Assembly (NCBI GenBank): GCA_038043045.1
Contig: JBBTCX010000081.1
Location: forward strand, 18,212 to 82,211
Reading direction: 5' to 3'
Length of the DNA stretch: 64,000 nt
Origin: JBBTCX01 sp038043045
GTDB lineage: Bacteria > Planctomycetota > Phycisphaerae > UBA1845
A model generated the notes under the pieces. That model had not been told where the DNA came from and did no database searches. It saw nothing but the letters and a program-made list of their open reading frames with translations. Positions 18,491-27,346 of this stretch are shown piece by piece. Numbering within the stretch: the first letter of the stretch is position 1; the number at the start of each line of letters is the position of its first letter. Position numbers and translations under genes: made by a program.

Positions 18491-21354
18491 ATCCGTCAGA
18501 TCGTGAACGAGTGAAGGACTTGTTGGCCCAGGCCGCTCGCCTGGAGCCGCAGCGGCGCGTGGCTTTCATCGAGACCGCCGCCGGCAACGCCGAAATCGCC
18601 GCCGAGGCGATCGAACTTCTTCATACCCTTGATGATTCGGTTTTCATGAGCGCGCCCACCGGCGCTGGGTTCGACGAGGCGCCGGCTTTGCACCGCGAGG
18701 GTCCTGGCGCGAAAATCGGCCGCTACAAACTTTTGCAACTCGTGGGCGAAGGTGGTTTTGGCGCGGTCTTTATGGCCGAACAAACCGAACCCGTTCATCG
18801 CCGAGTGGCCTTGAAAATCATCAAGGCCGGAATGGACACCAAACAGGTGATTGCTCGGTTCGAGGCCGAGCGACAGGCCCTGGCACTGATGGATCATCCC
18901 AACATCGCCCGGGTGCTGGACGCTGGTGCCACGGACGGCGGCCGGCCGTACTTCGTCATGGAACTCGTCCGAGGCGAGCCTGTGACACGATACTGCGATC
19001 GGGAGCGACTCCCGGTTCGTCAACGGCTTGAGTTGTTCCGCGATGTTTGCAACGCGGTTCAACATGCCCACCAAAAGGGGGTTATTCACCGCGATCTTAA
19101 GCCTTCCAATGTCCTGGTGACCGTGGCCGATGGAGAGCCGTTGCCTAAAGTGATTGACTTCGGAATCGCCAAGGCGACCGCGGGTCGGCTCACCGACAAA
19201 ACCTTGTTCACCGAAATGCATCAACTGATTGGAACGCCGGAATACATGAGTCCGGAACAAGCTGAAGTGTCAGGCGTTGACATCGACACGCGCAGCGACG
19301 TCTATTCGTTGGGCGTTCTGCTATATGAACTTCTGGCGGGGAGCACACCGCTTAAACACGCCCGGCTGCGCTCCACGCCTCTGGTGGAAATCCAGCGGCT
19401 TATCCGCGAGGAGGAACCGCTCAGACCCAGCCTTTGGTTGGCGACGCTCGCGTCACCGTCGGGTACCGGTCGATTCCGTACACCTTTGTTCGTGGCGGGC
19501 GATGAAGCAGATTCCTCGGCCATGGAAATCGCACGATGCAGGCGCTCGGAACCCTCGGTACTTTCGAAAGCCCTTCGTGGTGATCTCGATTGGATCGTCA
19601 TGAAGTGTCTGGAAAAAGACCGTCGCCGGCGATACGCGACAGCCAACGCCCTGGCCGACGACATCGGGCTCTACCTGGCAAATCAGCCCGTCTCTGCCAT
19701 TCCGCCCAGTACCAGATACAAACTGCGTAAATTCGTGCGGCGGAATCGGACCCTGGTGCTGGCCGGTGTCGCCATCGCCACGGTACTCCTGTTGGGCGTC
19801 ATCGGAACGACAATCGGGCTTGTATGGGCCGTGCGCGAACGGCGACAGGCAGAAGAGCAAAGGACCATCGCGCAGGCAAGTGCGGTCGTTGCACGCATTG
19901 AGGCCGACCGCGCCGACCGCGAAGCGGATCAAGCTCGCACGGTCAATGAATTCATGCGCGGGTTACTAGGCAGCGCCACGCCGCAGAACAAGGGCGCGGA
20001 GGCTCGGTTAATCGACGTGCTTGCCAGTGCGTCCGCGAACACCTCACGACGTTTCAAAGGTCTTCCCCTTCAGGAAGCTCAATTGCGTGACCTGCTCGGT
20101 CAAATCTACGCCGATCTCAGCATGTGGCCCGAGGCGAAAGCCGAGTATGTCATGGCCCTAACGCTATGGCGTGAACATGCGGACCCCGACGATCCTCGAG
20201 CTCTTTCCACTCAATCCGGCTACGCGGTTGTCGCCTCCAACTTAGGTCACACGAACGAAGCTGAACAAATGCTTGCCGAGCTGATCCCGAGAATGGAGCG
20301 CGTGGTCGGTCCCGATGATCCCAAGACGCTTGCGGTTCAGGTGAGGGTTGCGCAGACGCATCTCGGTCGTGGCCGCGTGGACGAAGCCGAACGCATCCTT
20401 CTGGGTTTGCGCGTTCATCCGCGTTTGGCGGACGATGACGCCATTCAGACACAAATTCTGCGAGGCTTGGTCTGGGCGAATCGGTTTCGGGCATTCAACG
20501 GTGATCGAGCACAGCATGCCGCCACATTGAGTTTGGGTGAACCACTGGCGCGCGAGTGGTTCGAGCGTTCTATGCGACGCTATGGGCTGGATTCCGTGAG
20601 AACGCTGGACGCGCAAGTGAGGCTGGCTGAAATCGTCTCCTCGCAGGGAGAGTCCCAGGCCGCCGCCGAAATGTGTCGCGCCGTACTGGAGATTTCGGCC
20701 GAGCGCTTTGGTGAGTGTCACGACGTGCGGGTGTTTGCAATGACCCAGCTCTCCCAGGAGCTGGCTCACCTGGGCGAAGCGCAAGAACCCGCCGAGCTTC
20801 GATTGCGCGCATTGGCATGTTTGCGTCAAAAAGTGGCGGCTGGAAGTCCGGCGCTCTTGGGTGATATCAGCGATACCCTCCGATTCCTAGAGCGCGTTGG
20901 GCGCTCCAAAGAGGGCGAATCCCTAGCCCGCGAGCTGACCGCGGCGATGCAAAACATCGGTGGAGGTCATGGCGACTTGGTCTTCGGCTCCGAGCTTTAC
21001 GTCGCCCGCTTCGTCTCCATGCAGAATCGGCTCGACGAAGCAGAACCGATCTTCGAGTCATTGATCGCTCGCCAAAGCCAAGCCGATCGCGACGAACGTG
21101 CACGACTGCATCTGTTCTTCGGCGGTCATCTGGTCCGCCGCAAAAATTTTGAAGTAGCCGAGCAACATTTGATAACGGCGGTTGAACTGATCGAGGACAT
21201 CCGCCTGGGCACGTGGGACACTCACCCAGACGACGTGATCCTCGGGTTCATCGACCTCTACGAAGCCTGGAACAAACCGGACAAAGTCGAAGAATACCAG
21301 CGCCTGCGCACAGAGGTCACCAACACATCGGCGCGAACAAAACGCACTAAGTAG
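18487..21354 (+). CDS. Membrane Ser/Thr protein kinase with C-terminal TPR region
   Basis: The GTG at 18487 is preferred because it overlaps the sigma factor stop and gives the family's usual beginning (VNPSDRERVKDLL), for 955 aa; an ATG at 18421 lies inside the sigma gene. The kinase domain has the glycine loop GEGGFGAV (about residue 88), the Lys in VALKIIKAGMD, HRDLKPSN (about 201), DFGIAKA (about 225) and PEYMSPEQ, all intact. A single transmembrane helix follows near 424-450, then a coiled coil and tetratricopeptide-like repeats to the C-terminus. The topology puts the kinase in the cytoplasm and the TPR part outside the inner membrane. It is likely a sensor kinase that acts on the overlapping sigma factor. 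Confidence 0.9.
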   Translation: MNPSDRERVKDLLAQAARLEPQRRVAFIETAAGNAEIAAEAIELLHTLDDSVFMSAPTGAGFDEAPALHREGPGAKIGRYKLLQLVGEGGFGAVFMAEQTEPVHRRVALKIIKAGMDTKQVIARFEAERQALALMDHPNIARVLDAGATDGGRPYFVMELVRGEPVTRYCDRERLPVRQRLELFRDVCNAVQHAHQKGVIHRDLKPSNVLVTVADGEPLPKVIDFGIAKATAGRLTDKTLFTEMHQLIGTPEYMSPEQAEVSGVDIDTRSDVYSLGVLLYELLAGSTPLKHARLRSTPLVEIQRLIREEEPLRPSLWLATLASPSGTGRFRTPLFVAGDEADSSAMEIARCRRSEPSVLSKALRGDLDWIVMKCLEKDRRRRYATANALADDIGLYLANQPVSAIPPSTRYKLRKFVRRNRTLVLAGVAIATVLLLGVIGTTIGLVWAVRERRQAEEQRTIAQASAVVARIEADRADREADQARTVNEFMRGLLGSATPQNKGAEARLIDVLASASANTSRRFKGLPLQEAQLRDLLGQIYADLSMWPEAKAEYVMALTLWREHADPDDPRALSTQSGYAVVASNLGHTNEAEQMLAELIPRMERVVGPDDPKTLAVQVRVAQTHLGRGRVDEAERILLGLRVHPRLADDDAIQTQILRGLVWANRFRAFNGDRAQHAATLSLGEPLAREWFERSMRRYGLDSVRTLDAQVRLAEIVSSQGESQAAAEMCRAVLEISAERFGECHDVRVFAMTQLSQELAHLGEAQEPAELRLRALACLRQKVAAGSPALLGDISDTLRFLERVGRSKEGESLARELTAAMQNIGGGHGDLVFGSELYVARFVSMQNRLDEAEPIFESLIARQSQADRDERARLHLFFGGHLVRRKNFEVAEQHLITAVELIEDIRLGTWDTHPDDVILGFIDLYEAWNKPDKVEEYQRLRTEVTNTSARTKRTK

Positions 21355-21356
21355 AA

Positions 21357-22520
21357 CTAATTACCTTCTTTGACGACCGTATCTTCTTCGCCGTAGTCAG
21401 CCGCCCAAGTCGAGCCGCTGTGCCGAATTGAAAAGAGGCCGAGATTCGGTTTGTGCAATCCAAGGGAATTGAGCAACGTAGAGAAGTGCGGGGAAAGATT
21501 GTCACGCAATGCCACGGGGCCATGCTTGAGCGATTTCTTGTTGCTGGGCGATGCAGCCGAATACACGATCGGCGTGCCGTAGCGATTGGTCCAAACGAAA
21601 CCATCTTCGCCCGTCGGTAATCCCTTCTGGCTTCGCTCAGTCTTCCAGCGTTCCAACCCCTCGACCGTTTCCGGCCATAATGGTGTTCACCGTCGGCCCC
21701 AGGTTTTTCCGCGAGGCATTATGAACCGTGTTTCCGTTTTGTCGCCGATCATTTTCTTGACGAAATGCCCCCATTTCACCCGGCCTACGTCGCTGTTGCC
21801 GATGCCGGTATTGATCGCCAGCATGATCGCCGTCTTGAGCCACAGGTCTGCTGCCTCGATCATCATCCGTAGTTCGTGAGGTTCAAACACGGCCAATTCG
21901 GTTGGTGGACCGCTAATCGTCTGCAACGGGCGGAGCGTGTCCGCCAACGCCGAAATGCTGAGCCAACACTCGACCTGACATCGTTTGAACGCCGCCTTGA
22001 CGAAGGAAAGCCGCTTGTTCACCTACGCCGGCTGCCGAGTTCCGCTTTCGACGACAAGGTGGCAGTGGTTTCGCCAACGGAGAAAATAGTGCTTATCGAC
22101 CCATTCGATCGGAAGGTCGCCACAACGCTGGTATGATATCATCGAATGGAAGGCTCGCACCGTGTCTCGGATCGACTCAGCGCTCCGTTTGTGTTCGTGC
22201 ATCCATTCGCAGTAGGCGTCGCCGTCATCCCGGACGGACCTGATGACGATGTCCAAGGACGTGGGCGATTTCGTCACCGCAAGGTTTCGTCTTGCCTCCT
22301 CGATCGTGCGACCGATCGGCAGGATGTGGCCGTTGTTTACGCGGCAGAATTGACGATAACCGGCCTTGTAGACAAGGCTCGTTTCAAGGAAGAAGCTGTA
22401 CCGGGCAAGCGCGGTCATTTCGTCCGAGCCGAAGTAGTGCATCTTGCCCCTGATGAACTTGCGGTATTGGCCGGTGCCTGAATGGAACCCGAGTTTGATT
22501 CGTGTCTTTTTCGCAGCCAT
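21357..22520 (-). pseudogene. Decayed tyrosine recombinase (phage-type integrase)
   Basis: One continuous frame from the ATG at 22520 (GGAG upstream) encodes a planctomycete-style integrase, interrupted by TAG at 22023-22025 and TGA at 21687-21689. On either side the frame still reads as family sequence: an N-terminal DNA-binding part, VNKRLSFVKAAFKR right after the TAG, LAINTGIGNSDVGRVKWGHF, MPRGKTWGRR before the TGA, and LWPETVEGLERWKTERSQKG after it. The TGA stands where relatives usually have Cys (RRC-P-LWPE). The C-terminal box FSIRHSGSTWAADYG is present, but the gene ends three bases from the kinase stop, before any MGH box or catalytic Tyr. Two stops plus this truncation make it non-functional. 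It sits beside tRNA-Leu, a typical integration target, but on the 5' side of the tRNA. Confidence 0.8.
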
Positions 22521-22612
22521 TTTTCGGCTCTCCATGATCCATCGGAGGACCGACTCGATTATAATTCTTAACGAAGTGGATTTGATAGGAAGAATTTGAT
22601 AGTACCTTGATT

Positions 22613-22697
22613 GGGCGAGTGGCGGAATGGCAGACGCTGGGGACTTAAAATCCCCTCCGGTGAAAACTGGGTGCGGGTTCAATTCCCGCCTCGCCCA
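22613..22697 (+). tRNA. tRNA-Leu (anticodon TAA)
   Basis: The 85 bases form a class II tRNA. The acceptor stem pairs GGGCGAG with CTCGCCC, followed by discriminator A. The anticodon stem GGGGA/TCCCC encloses the loop CTTAAAA, with anticodon TAA at positions 34-36, reading UUA. A long variable arm follows (CTCCGGTGAAAACTGGG), then the T arm GCGGG-TTCAATT-CCCGC. No CCA is encoded (the next bases are TTA). The decayed integrase gene starts 92 bases to the left. Confidence 0.95.
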
Positions 22698-22827
22698 TTA
22701 ATCCTTTAACCACTATATAGGGGATGACATTCCCTAACCGAAAAGAATAGAATAGAGAGACGCGGTCACAGAAATCGACTGGTCAGGCGTGGTGGGTGGA
22801 AGTGGGCTTCGTTTTTCGAGGTTGCCG

Positions 22828-23928
22828 ATGTTCCTGAATCTTGCACGAGCCCGATCCTACGAGGTTTTGCCTTTATTCATTGGCCTCTTTGCTGTGGTAG
22901 CGCTTGCAGGTGATGATCCCGCCAGCGGTTTGGAGGGCTTAACCGCCCGTTTGACCGAACATGGCAAGGCCATCAATTGGGAAGCGGAATTCCCTCATTT
23001 CGAACGCCATTTCGATCGAATGTGGAAGGAAAACGGCTGGAACGATGAAGCCGACTGCTTTTCCCACGATTTGATCCGCGATGTGGCTCGAATTCCACCG
23101 TGGCAAGTGATGGATCGGTTGAATCTGGCCAGCGATCGCGCGGCTGAGCGGTATGGAATGAAAGGTACGGAAAGGCTTTGGCTTAAAGCCAAGATGGTTC
23201 GAGAAGCAAGCGGGTTTCTGCTCCGCAACAGCAAGGTCATTTTGCAACAATTCAGCGAAGCTTCCGAATTTTTTGCGGGCGAAAAACCCTTGAACCCCGA
23301 TCAGGTCGCCCGTTGGACGCGCGACGCCGAACCCTTGACCGAGGATTTCAACCAGATGGTAAAACGAATCGTCAGTGATATCGAACCCAGGGTGGACGAG
23401 CAACATCGCGATGCCCTTCGCCGGGATGTGGGTAGTTACGACAAGCAGCGCCAGTTCTGGTTGGAAAAAATGACCCGTTGGAAAGAGGGCGACTGGCGGC
23501 CCGATGATTGGGGATTGCAAGATCATCCCGCTCATCGAGATTTGCCCGTCTTATCGGGTTCGGAGTCTAACGTATTTCCTCGTGTTCTCGCAGCGAATTC
23601 GGACGGCGAGATTGGACCCGATTATGTGAATTCTCTTCCCAAATGGGTGAACCATGATCGTTCCACGTGGTTCGCTTACGTTATTGAGATGGAGCGGAAG
23701 TATCATTTCGATTCGGGTCAGATGAACACCGCGAAGTCGATTCACGATGAAGTTTTTGAGCGGGCCGGAGCGTATGTTGCGGCGAACACGGAGGAGTTGA
23801 AGGCGGTGTCCCTATCGGCGCGAGGCAAACATGAGATCTTCGCTCCGGTGCGTATGATGTTTGACGAGCTTCGATCCCGACTGGATGCGATACCCACAAG
23901 TGCGCAGCAGACAAATGCATCGCGCTAG
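22828..23928 (+). CDS. Exported or membrane-anchored protein of unknown function
   Basis: 366 aa from the ATG at 22828, which has GAGG six bases upstream; a GTG at 22789 is in frame but lacks a clear site. Residues 1-30 form a signal peptide or anchor (VLPLFIGLFAVVALAG). The rest is rich in Trp, Arg, Asp and Glu and looks helical. Notable strings are HFERHFDRMWKENGWNDEAD and WLEKMTRWKEGDWRPDDWG; neither identifies a family. No Cys-based or catalytic motif stands out. It stands alone between tRNA-Leu and the next gene and may be part of a formerly mobile segment. Function unknown. Confidence 0.55.
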   Translation: MFLNLARARSYEVLPLFIGLFAVVALAGDDPASGLEGLTARLTEHGKAINWEAEFPHFERHFDRMWKENGWNDEADCFSHDLIRDVARIPPWQVMDRLNLASDRAAERYGMKGTERLWLKAKMVREASGFLLRNSKVILQQFSEASEFFAGEKPLNPDQVARWTRDAEPLTEDFNQMVKRIVSDIEPRVDEQHRDALRRDVGSYDKQRQFWLEKMTRWKEGDWRPDDWGLQDHPAHRDLPVLSGSESNVFPRVLAANSDGEIGPDYVNSLPKWVNHDRSTWFAYVIEMERKYHFDSGQMNTAKSIHDEVFERAGAYVAANTEELKAVSLSARGKHEIFAPVRMMFDELRSRLDAIPTSAQQTNASR

Positions 23929-24063
23929 GAAGATTTACAGAAACGCTTTAATTGCAAAAAGTGTAACTTAGGGCTTATCCTACTTGGCGAAATCCAAATT
24001 GCCGATTTCTGGTTGGTGGATGTGTGCCTACTTGAAGCGCAACGGAAAGCAGGTCATTGAGTC

Positions 24064-25080
24064 GTGAAAATAAAGTGTAACGGTTTATATTGCATTGCGG
24101 TTTCTATTTCTGCTTTGCTGCCATTTTCGAAAATTAATGCGCAGACGAATTCTGGTATTGACTCATTATCGGGCGCCTATCGACCTGGTGCTCAGAATGT
24201 GGACGAGAGTGAACTTCCAAGAGCGGTGGGCCTGCAGAATCCTTGGCGGCTTGGGCAGAGAGACCGACCGGGAGCGCGACGTTGGAATCGGCGAAATGGT
24301 GGGTTGTTGGGCGGCGTCGGATCACGGCGGGCACCAACTCCGTCACGCGCTTATGCGTCGCCGGGGTTTGGGTTGTCGGCTTATTCTGGTCGACCGATTG
24401 CCAATGAGACCGGTGGAATGGCTGCGATTTTTCCAGAGCGGCGAGCGTTTCTTGCGGCGACGGCCAGCAACGCTCCGGTTCGACGAGCACTCAATAAGGA
24501 AGCGGGAGTAAGGCTTCCGGCAAGCTCGGATGACCGGGCGAGCGCCCGACTAACAGAATTTGAAGGAGAGATCCCGGAGTCAATCTTGTTAGGCGATCGG
24601 TTGCAAGCGCAGGTGGGGGCGGCCAAAGCGCGTGCTCAGATCAATGCTTGGACGGGATTTCGGGAAGGCAAATATTATCTGGCTCGGCGGGCTTTTGCCG
24701 CGATGGTTAGCGCGGACCCGGAGGATTTGGAAGCCCGGGTTGGAGAGTTGTTTTGCGTCACGGCGTTGGGGTCGACACACAGCGCGACGATTCTGCTTGG
24801 TATATTGAATGGGCGATCGGAGCAACCGTTTGGATGCGACATTCGATTGAGTGAGCGGTTTGGTACGACGGCGGCCGCCAATGAATTCCGAACGCGATGC
24901 AAATTGCTCACGCAAGTACAGGATATCGATATGCATACTGCGGCGGTGTATACGCTTTCGCTCTGGTATTTCGGAGATAGGGACGGAGCCTTGTTTGCGG
25001 CGGAGAGTATCGCGGCGAAGCAGCCGGGTTCGGTGTATGCGAAATGGCCTGGGAAAATGCGCGAGGTCATAGGGAAGTAA
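24064..25080 (+). CDS. Exported protein with TPR-like C-terminal half, function unknown
   Basis: 338 aa from a GTG start with a signal peptide ending near KINAQ. Residues 40-130 are of low complexity (Gly, Arg, Pro, Ser) and probably disordered. From about residue 185 the sequence has a TPR-like alternation (AWTGFREGKYYLARRAFAAM, then DPEDLEARVGELF, and a later AAVYTLSLWYFGDRDGALFA). This arrangement is common in planctomycete exported proteins with no assigned role. A 135-base gap separates it from the preceding gene; it is followed by a hairpin and the UDP-sugar dehydratase gene. Confidence 0.55.
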   Translation: MKIKCNGLYCIAVSISALLPFSKINAQTNSGIDSLSGAYRPGAQNVDESELPRAVGLQNPWRLGQRDRPGARRWNRRNGGLLGGVGSRRAPTPSRAYASPGFGLSAYSGRPIANETGGMAAIFPERRAFLAATASNAPVRRALNKEAGVRLPASSDDRASARLTEFEGEIPESILLGDRLQAQVGAAKARAQINAWTGFREGKYYLARRAFAAMVSADPEDLEARVGELFCVTALGSTHSATILLGILNGRSEQPFGCDIRLSERFGTTAAANEFRTRCKLLTQVQDIDMHTAAVYTLSLWYFGDRDGALFAAESIAAKQPGSVYAKWPGKMREVIGK

Positions 25081-25111
25081 TGAAGGCGTCGGCGAGAAGG
25101 CGTTGAGAAGA

Positions 25112-25131
25112 TGTCCGCACCAGAGCGGACA
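25112..25131 (+). other. Hairpin between exported protein gene and capD-like gene
   Basis: TGTCCGC and GCGGACA form a perfect seven-base stem around the loop ACCAGA. No T-run follows on either strand, so a Rho-independent terminator is not supported. It could instead be an mRNA structure in the leader of the following gene, which starts 27 bases later at TTG. Confidence 0.35.
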
Positions 25132-25157
25132 GGCCATAGGGCGGGGGAACGTGCGAG

Positions 25158-27200
25158 TTGTCCATTGAATCCGAGTTAACGAAGTCTCTGAGCCACGAGC
25201 GTTTCCGCGCGGCCGGAATGGGTCATTGGCACGGACTAAGCGTGCACTACCGAACCCCGGTGGTGGCCGGCGCGCATGGGGTGTTGTTTACGCTGGCGCT
25301 TTTTTCATCGTTCTTGCTGGCCTATAATTTCCGATTCAACATCAAACGGGAACAAGAACTCTTCGAGTGGTTTTTCGATCTGTTTCTTCCGCTGTTGGCG
25401 TTTGCGTTACCCATCAAGTTGTTTGTTTTTCACCAGTTGGGTCAATACCGGGGTTCGTGGCGATATGTCGGACTTCGGGATTTGTTCGGTGTCATCAGTT
25501 CCTCGTTGGTTGCGTCTTTCGCACTACTCTTCGTCTATTTCGTGGCGGAAAACGGCTGGGATCAGCAATACGGTCACCGGTTGATCGACGATGCGCCGCG
25601 AGCGCGATTGCGAGAGTCTTCGGTCTTTTTGTTGGATTGGTCGGCCACGATTGTGTTTGTGTGCGCTGCGCGGGTGCTGGTGCGGTTTTATTATGAAGAC
25701 TTGCAGCCGCGTCGGGCGGAGGGTTCGACGCGCGTATTGATCGTCGGGGCCGGTGATGCCGGAGAAGCCGTCGTGCGACAGTTGCCGCGCCTTCGACAGG
25801 GTCATTACATCTGTGTGGGGTTTGTCGACGACCAGGTGCCTGAGCTTCATGGTCGAATCCACAATGTCGAAATCATGGGGCGAACATCCCAAATTCGCGA
25901 GATTTGCGAGTCCCATAACGTTCAAGAGGTGTTCATCGCGGTGCCGACCGCGACGCCTAAGTTCATACGTGAATTGGTGGAACGATGCGAAGGTACGGGG
26001 GCAAGGTTTCGCACGGTTCCGGGTGTGGCCGATGTCATCGAAGGGCGTGTTCAAGTCAGTCAAATCCGAGATGTGGACATCACCGATCTTCTTGGTCGTG
26101 AACCGGTGGAGTTGGATCAGGAGAAGATCAGCCGGGAAATTCGCGGTCAATGTGTGTTGGTCACTGGGGCCGGCGGAAGCATCGGTTCAGAGATGTGTCG
26201 GCAGATTGCGACATTTTCACCTCGGCGATTGGTGCTGATCGAGCGCGCGGAAAACAATCTGTTCGAGCTCGACCGCGAGCTTAGACGTTCCTTCCCCGAC
26301 CTATCAATCCTCGCGACGGTCGCAGACATCGGTGACCGTGAAAGAATCGAGGCTGTTTTTCAAGAAGAGCGACCGGCCATCGTTTTTCACGCGGCCGCGC
26401 ACAAGCATGTGCCGCTCATGGAACATAATCCCGGCGAGGCGATCAAGAACAACGTCTTGGGCACGATGACGGTCGCGGAAGCGGCGATCGGGGCGGGAAC
26501 AGAAAAGATGGTGATGATCTCGACGGACAAGGCCGTCAATCCGACGAGTGTCATGGGTTGCACGAAACGAATCGCGGAATTGTATGTTCAAGGTCGCAAC
26601 GGTCGCGGAAGAACGCAATTCATAACGGTGCGGTTTGGAAATGTGCTGGGCAGCAGCGGAAGCGTCGTTCCGATTTTCAAGCAGCAAATCGCAGCGGGTG
26701 GGCCGATCACGGTAACCCATCCCGAAATGAAGCGATATTTCATGACGATTGCCGAAGCCTCTCAATTGGTCCTTCAGGCGGGTGCGATGGGAAAAGGCGG
26801 GGAGATTTATCTTTTGCACATGGGCGAACCGGTCAAAATTGTTGATCTGGCACGAGACATGATTTCTTTGAGCGGGCTTCGACCGGGGATTGACATTGAC
26901 ATTGTTTTTTCAGGAGTGCGCCCAGGCGAGAAACTCTTCGAGGAATTGTCGGGATTGGGGGAGCATGTCGGAGACACCGCCCATCCCAAGATCGGCGTTT
27001 GGAAACATCGACCGACGGATTGGGAGGCCTTGCGGGCGGGGATACTCCGATTGTTGAATGTAGCGAATACGGCGGAACCGGACGAACTTCAAGCCGAGAT
27101 GCAACTCCTCGTGCCGGAATACACGCCGGATCATGGTTCTATGGACACAGTAGATGGTGCTCCGAGAAACGTTGTTTCAAAGACGCCGGCCGTTGTCTGA
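25158..27200 (+). CDS. Membrane nucleoside-diphosphate-sugar 4,6-dehydratase (CapD/WbpM/FlaA1 family)
   Basis: 680 aa from a TTG start. The N-terminal 150 residues hold four membrane helices (for example VLFTLALFSSFLLAYNF). A first Rossmann-like domain has GAGDAGEAVVRQL (about residue 197). The catalytic short-chain-dehydrogenase domain begins with TGAGGSIGSEM (about 336), and ISTDKAVNPTSVMGCTKRIA (about 455) carries the Ser-Met-Lys catalytic set typical of WbpM-type enzymes, where Met replaces the usual Tyr. The family converts UDP-GlcNAc to UDP-2-acetamido-2,6-dideoxy-4-keto-hexose for surface polysaccharide. No glycosyltransferase or export gene is adjacent, so the sugar pathway is not shown here. 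Downstream lies a weak hairpin (AACCGT/ACGGTT, 27221-27238). Confidence 0.9.
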   Translation: MSIESELTKSLSHERFRAAGMGHWHGLSVHYRTPVVAGAHGVLFTLALFSSFLLAYNFRFNIKREQELFEWFFDLFLPLLAFALPIKLFVFHQLGQYRGSWRYVGLRDLFGVISSSLVASFALLFVYFVAENGWDQQYGHRLIDDAPRARLRESSVFLLDWSATIVFVCAARVLVRFYYEDLQPRRAEGSTRVLIVGAGDAGEAVVRQLPRLRQGHYICVGFVDDQVPELHGRIHNVEIMGRTSQIREICESHNVQEVFIAVPTATPKFIRELVERCEGTGARFRTVPGVADVIEGRVQVSQIRDVDITDLLGREPVELDQEKISREIRGQCVLVTGAGGSIGSEMCRQIATFSPRRLVLIERAENNLFELDRELRRSFPDLSILATVADIGDRERIEAVFQEERPAIVFHAAAHKHVPLMEHNPGEAIKNNVLGTMTVAEAAIGAGTEKMVMISTDKAVNPTSVMGCTKRIAELYVQGRNGRGRTQFITVRFGNVLGSSGSVVPIFKQQIAAGGPITVTHPEMKRYFMTIAEASQLVLQAGAMGKGGEIYLLHMGEPVKIVDLARDMISLSGLRPGIDIDIVFSGVRPGEKLFEELSGLGEHVGDTAHPKIGVWKHRPTDWEALRAGILRLLNVANTAEPDELQAEMQLLVPEYTPDHGSMDTVDGAPRNVVSKTPAVV

Positions 27201-27346
27201 TCCCAAGTCGGTCCATTTCCAACCGTTCCTTCACGGTTCGCAAGGATTGCCATTCCCACTTTTCACTTTGACTTCGTTCATCGCCTGATCCGCCGCACAG
27301 TATCGGCCATTGTGGTCAGGGTAGGCGTCCGCCTATAGTTCATTTC

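Noticed and set aside
21687..22025. Recoding of TGA (as Cys) and TAG in the integrase gene
   Set aside because: The gene also lacks its C-terminal catalytic part, and TGA serves as the normal stop of several intact genes in the window, so decay explains it better.
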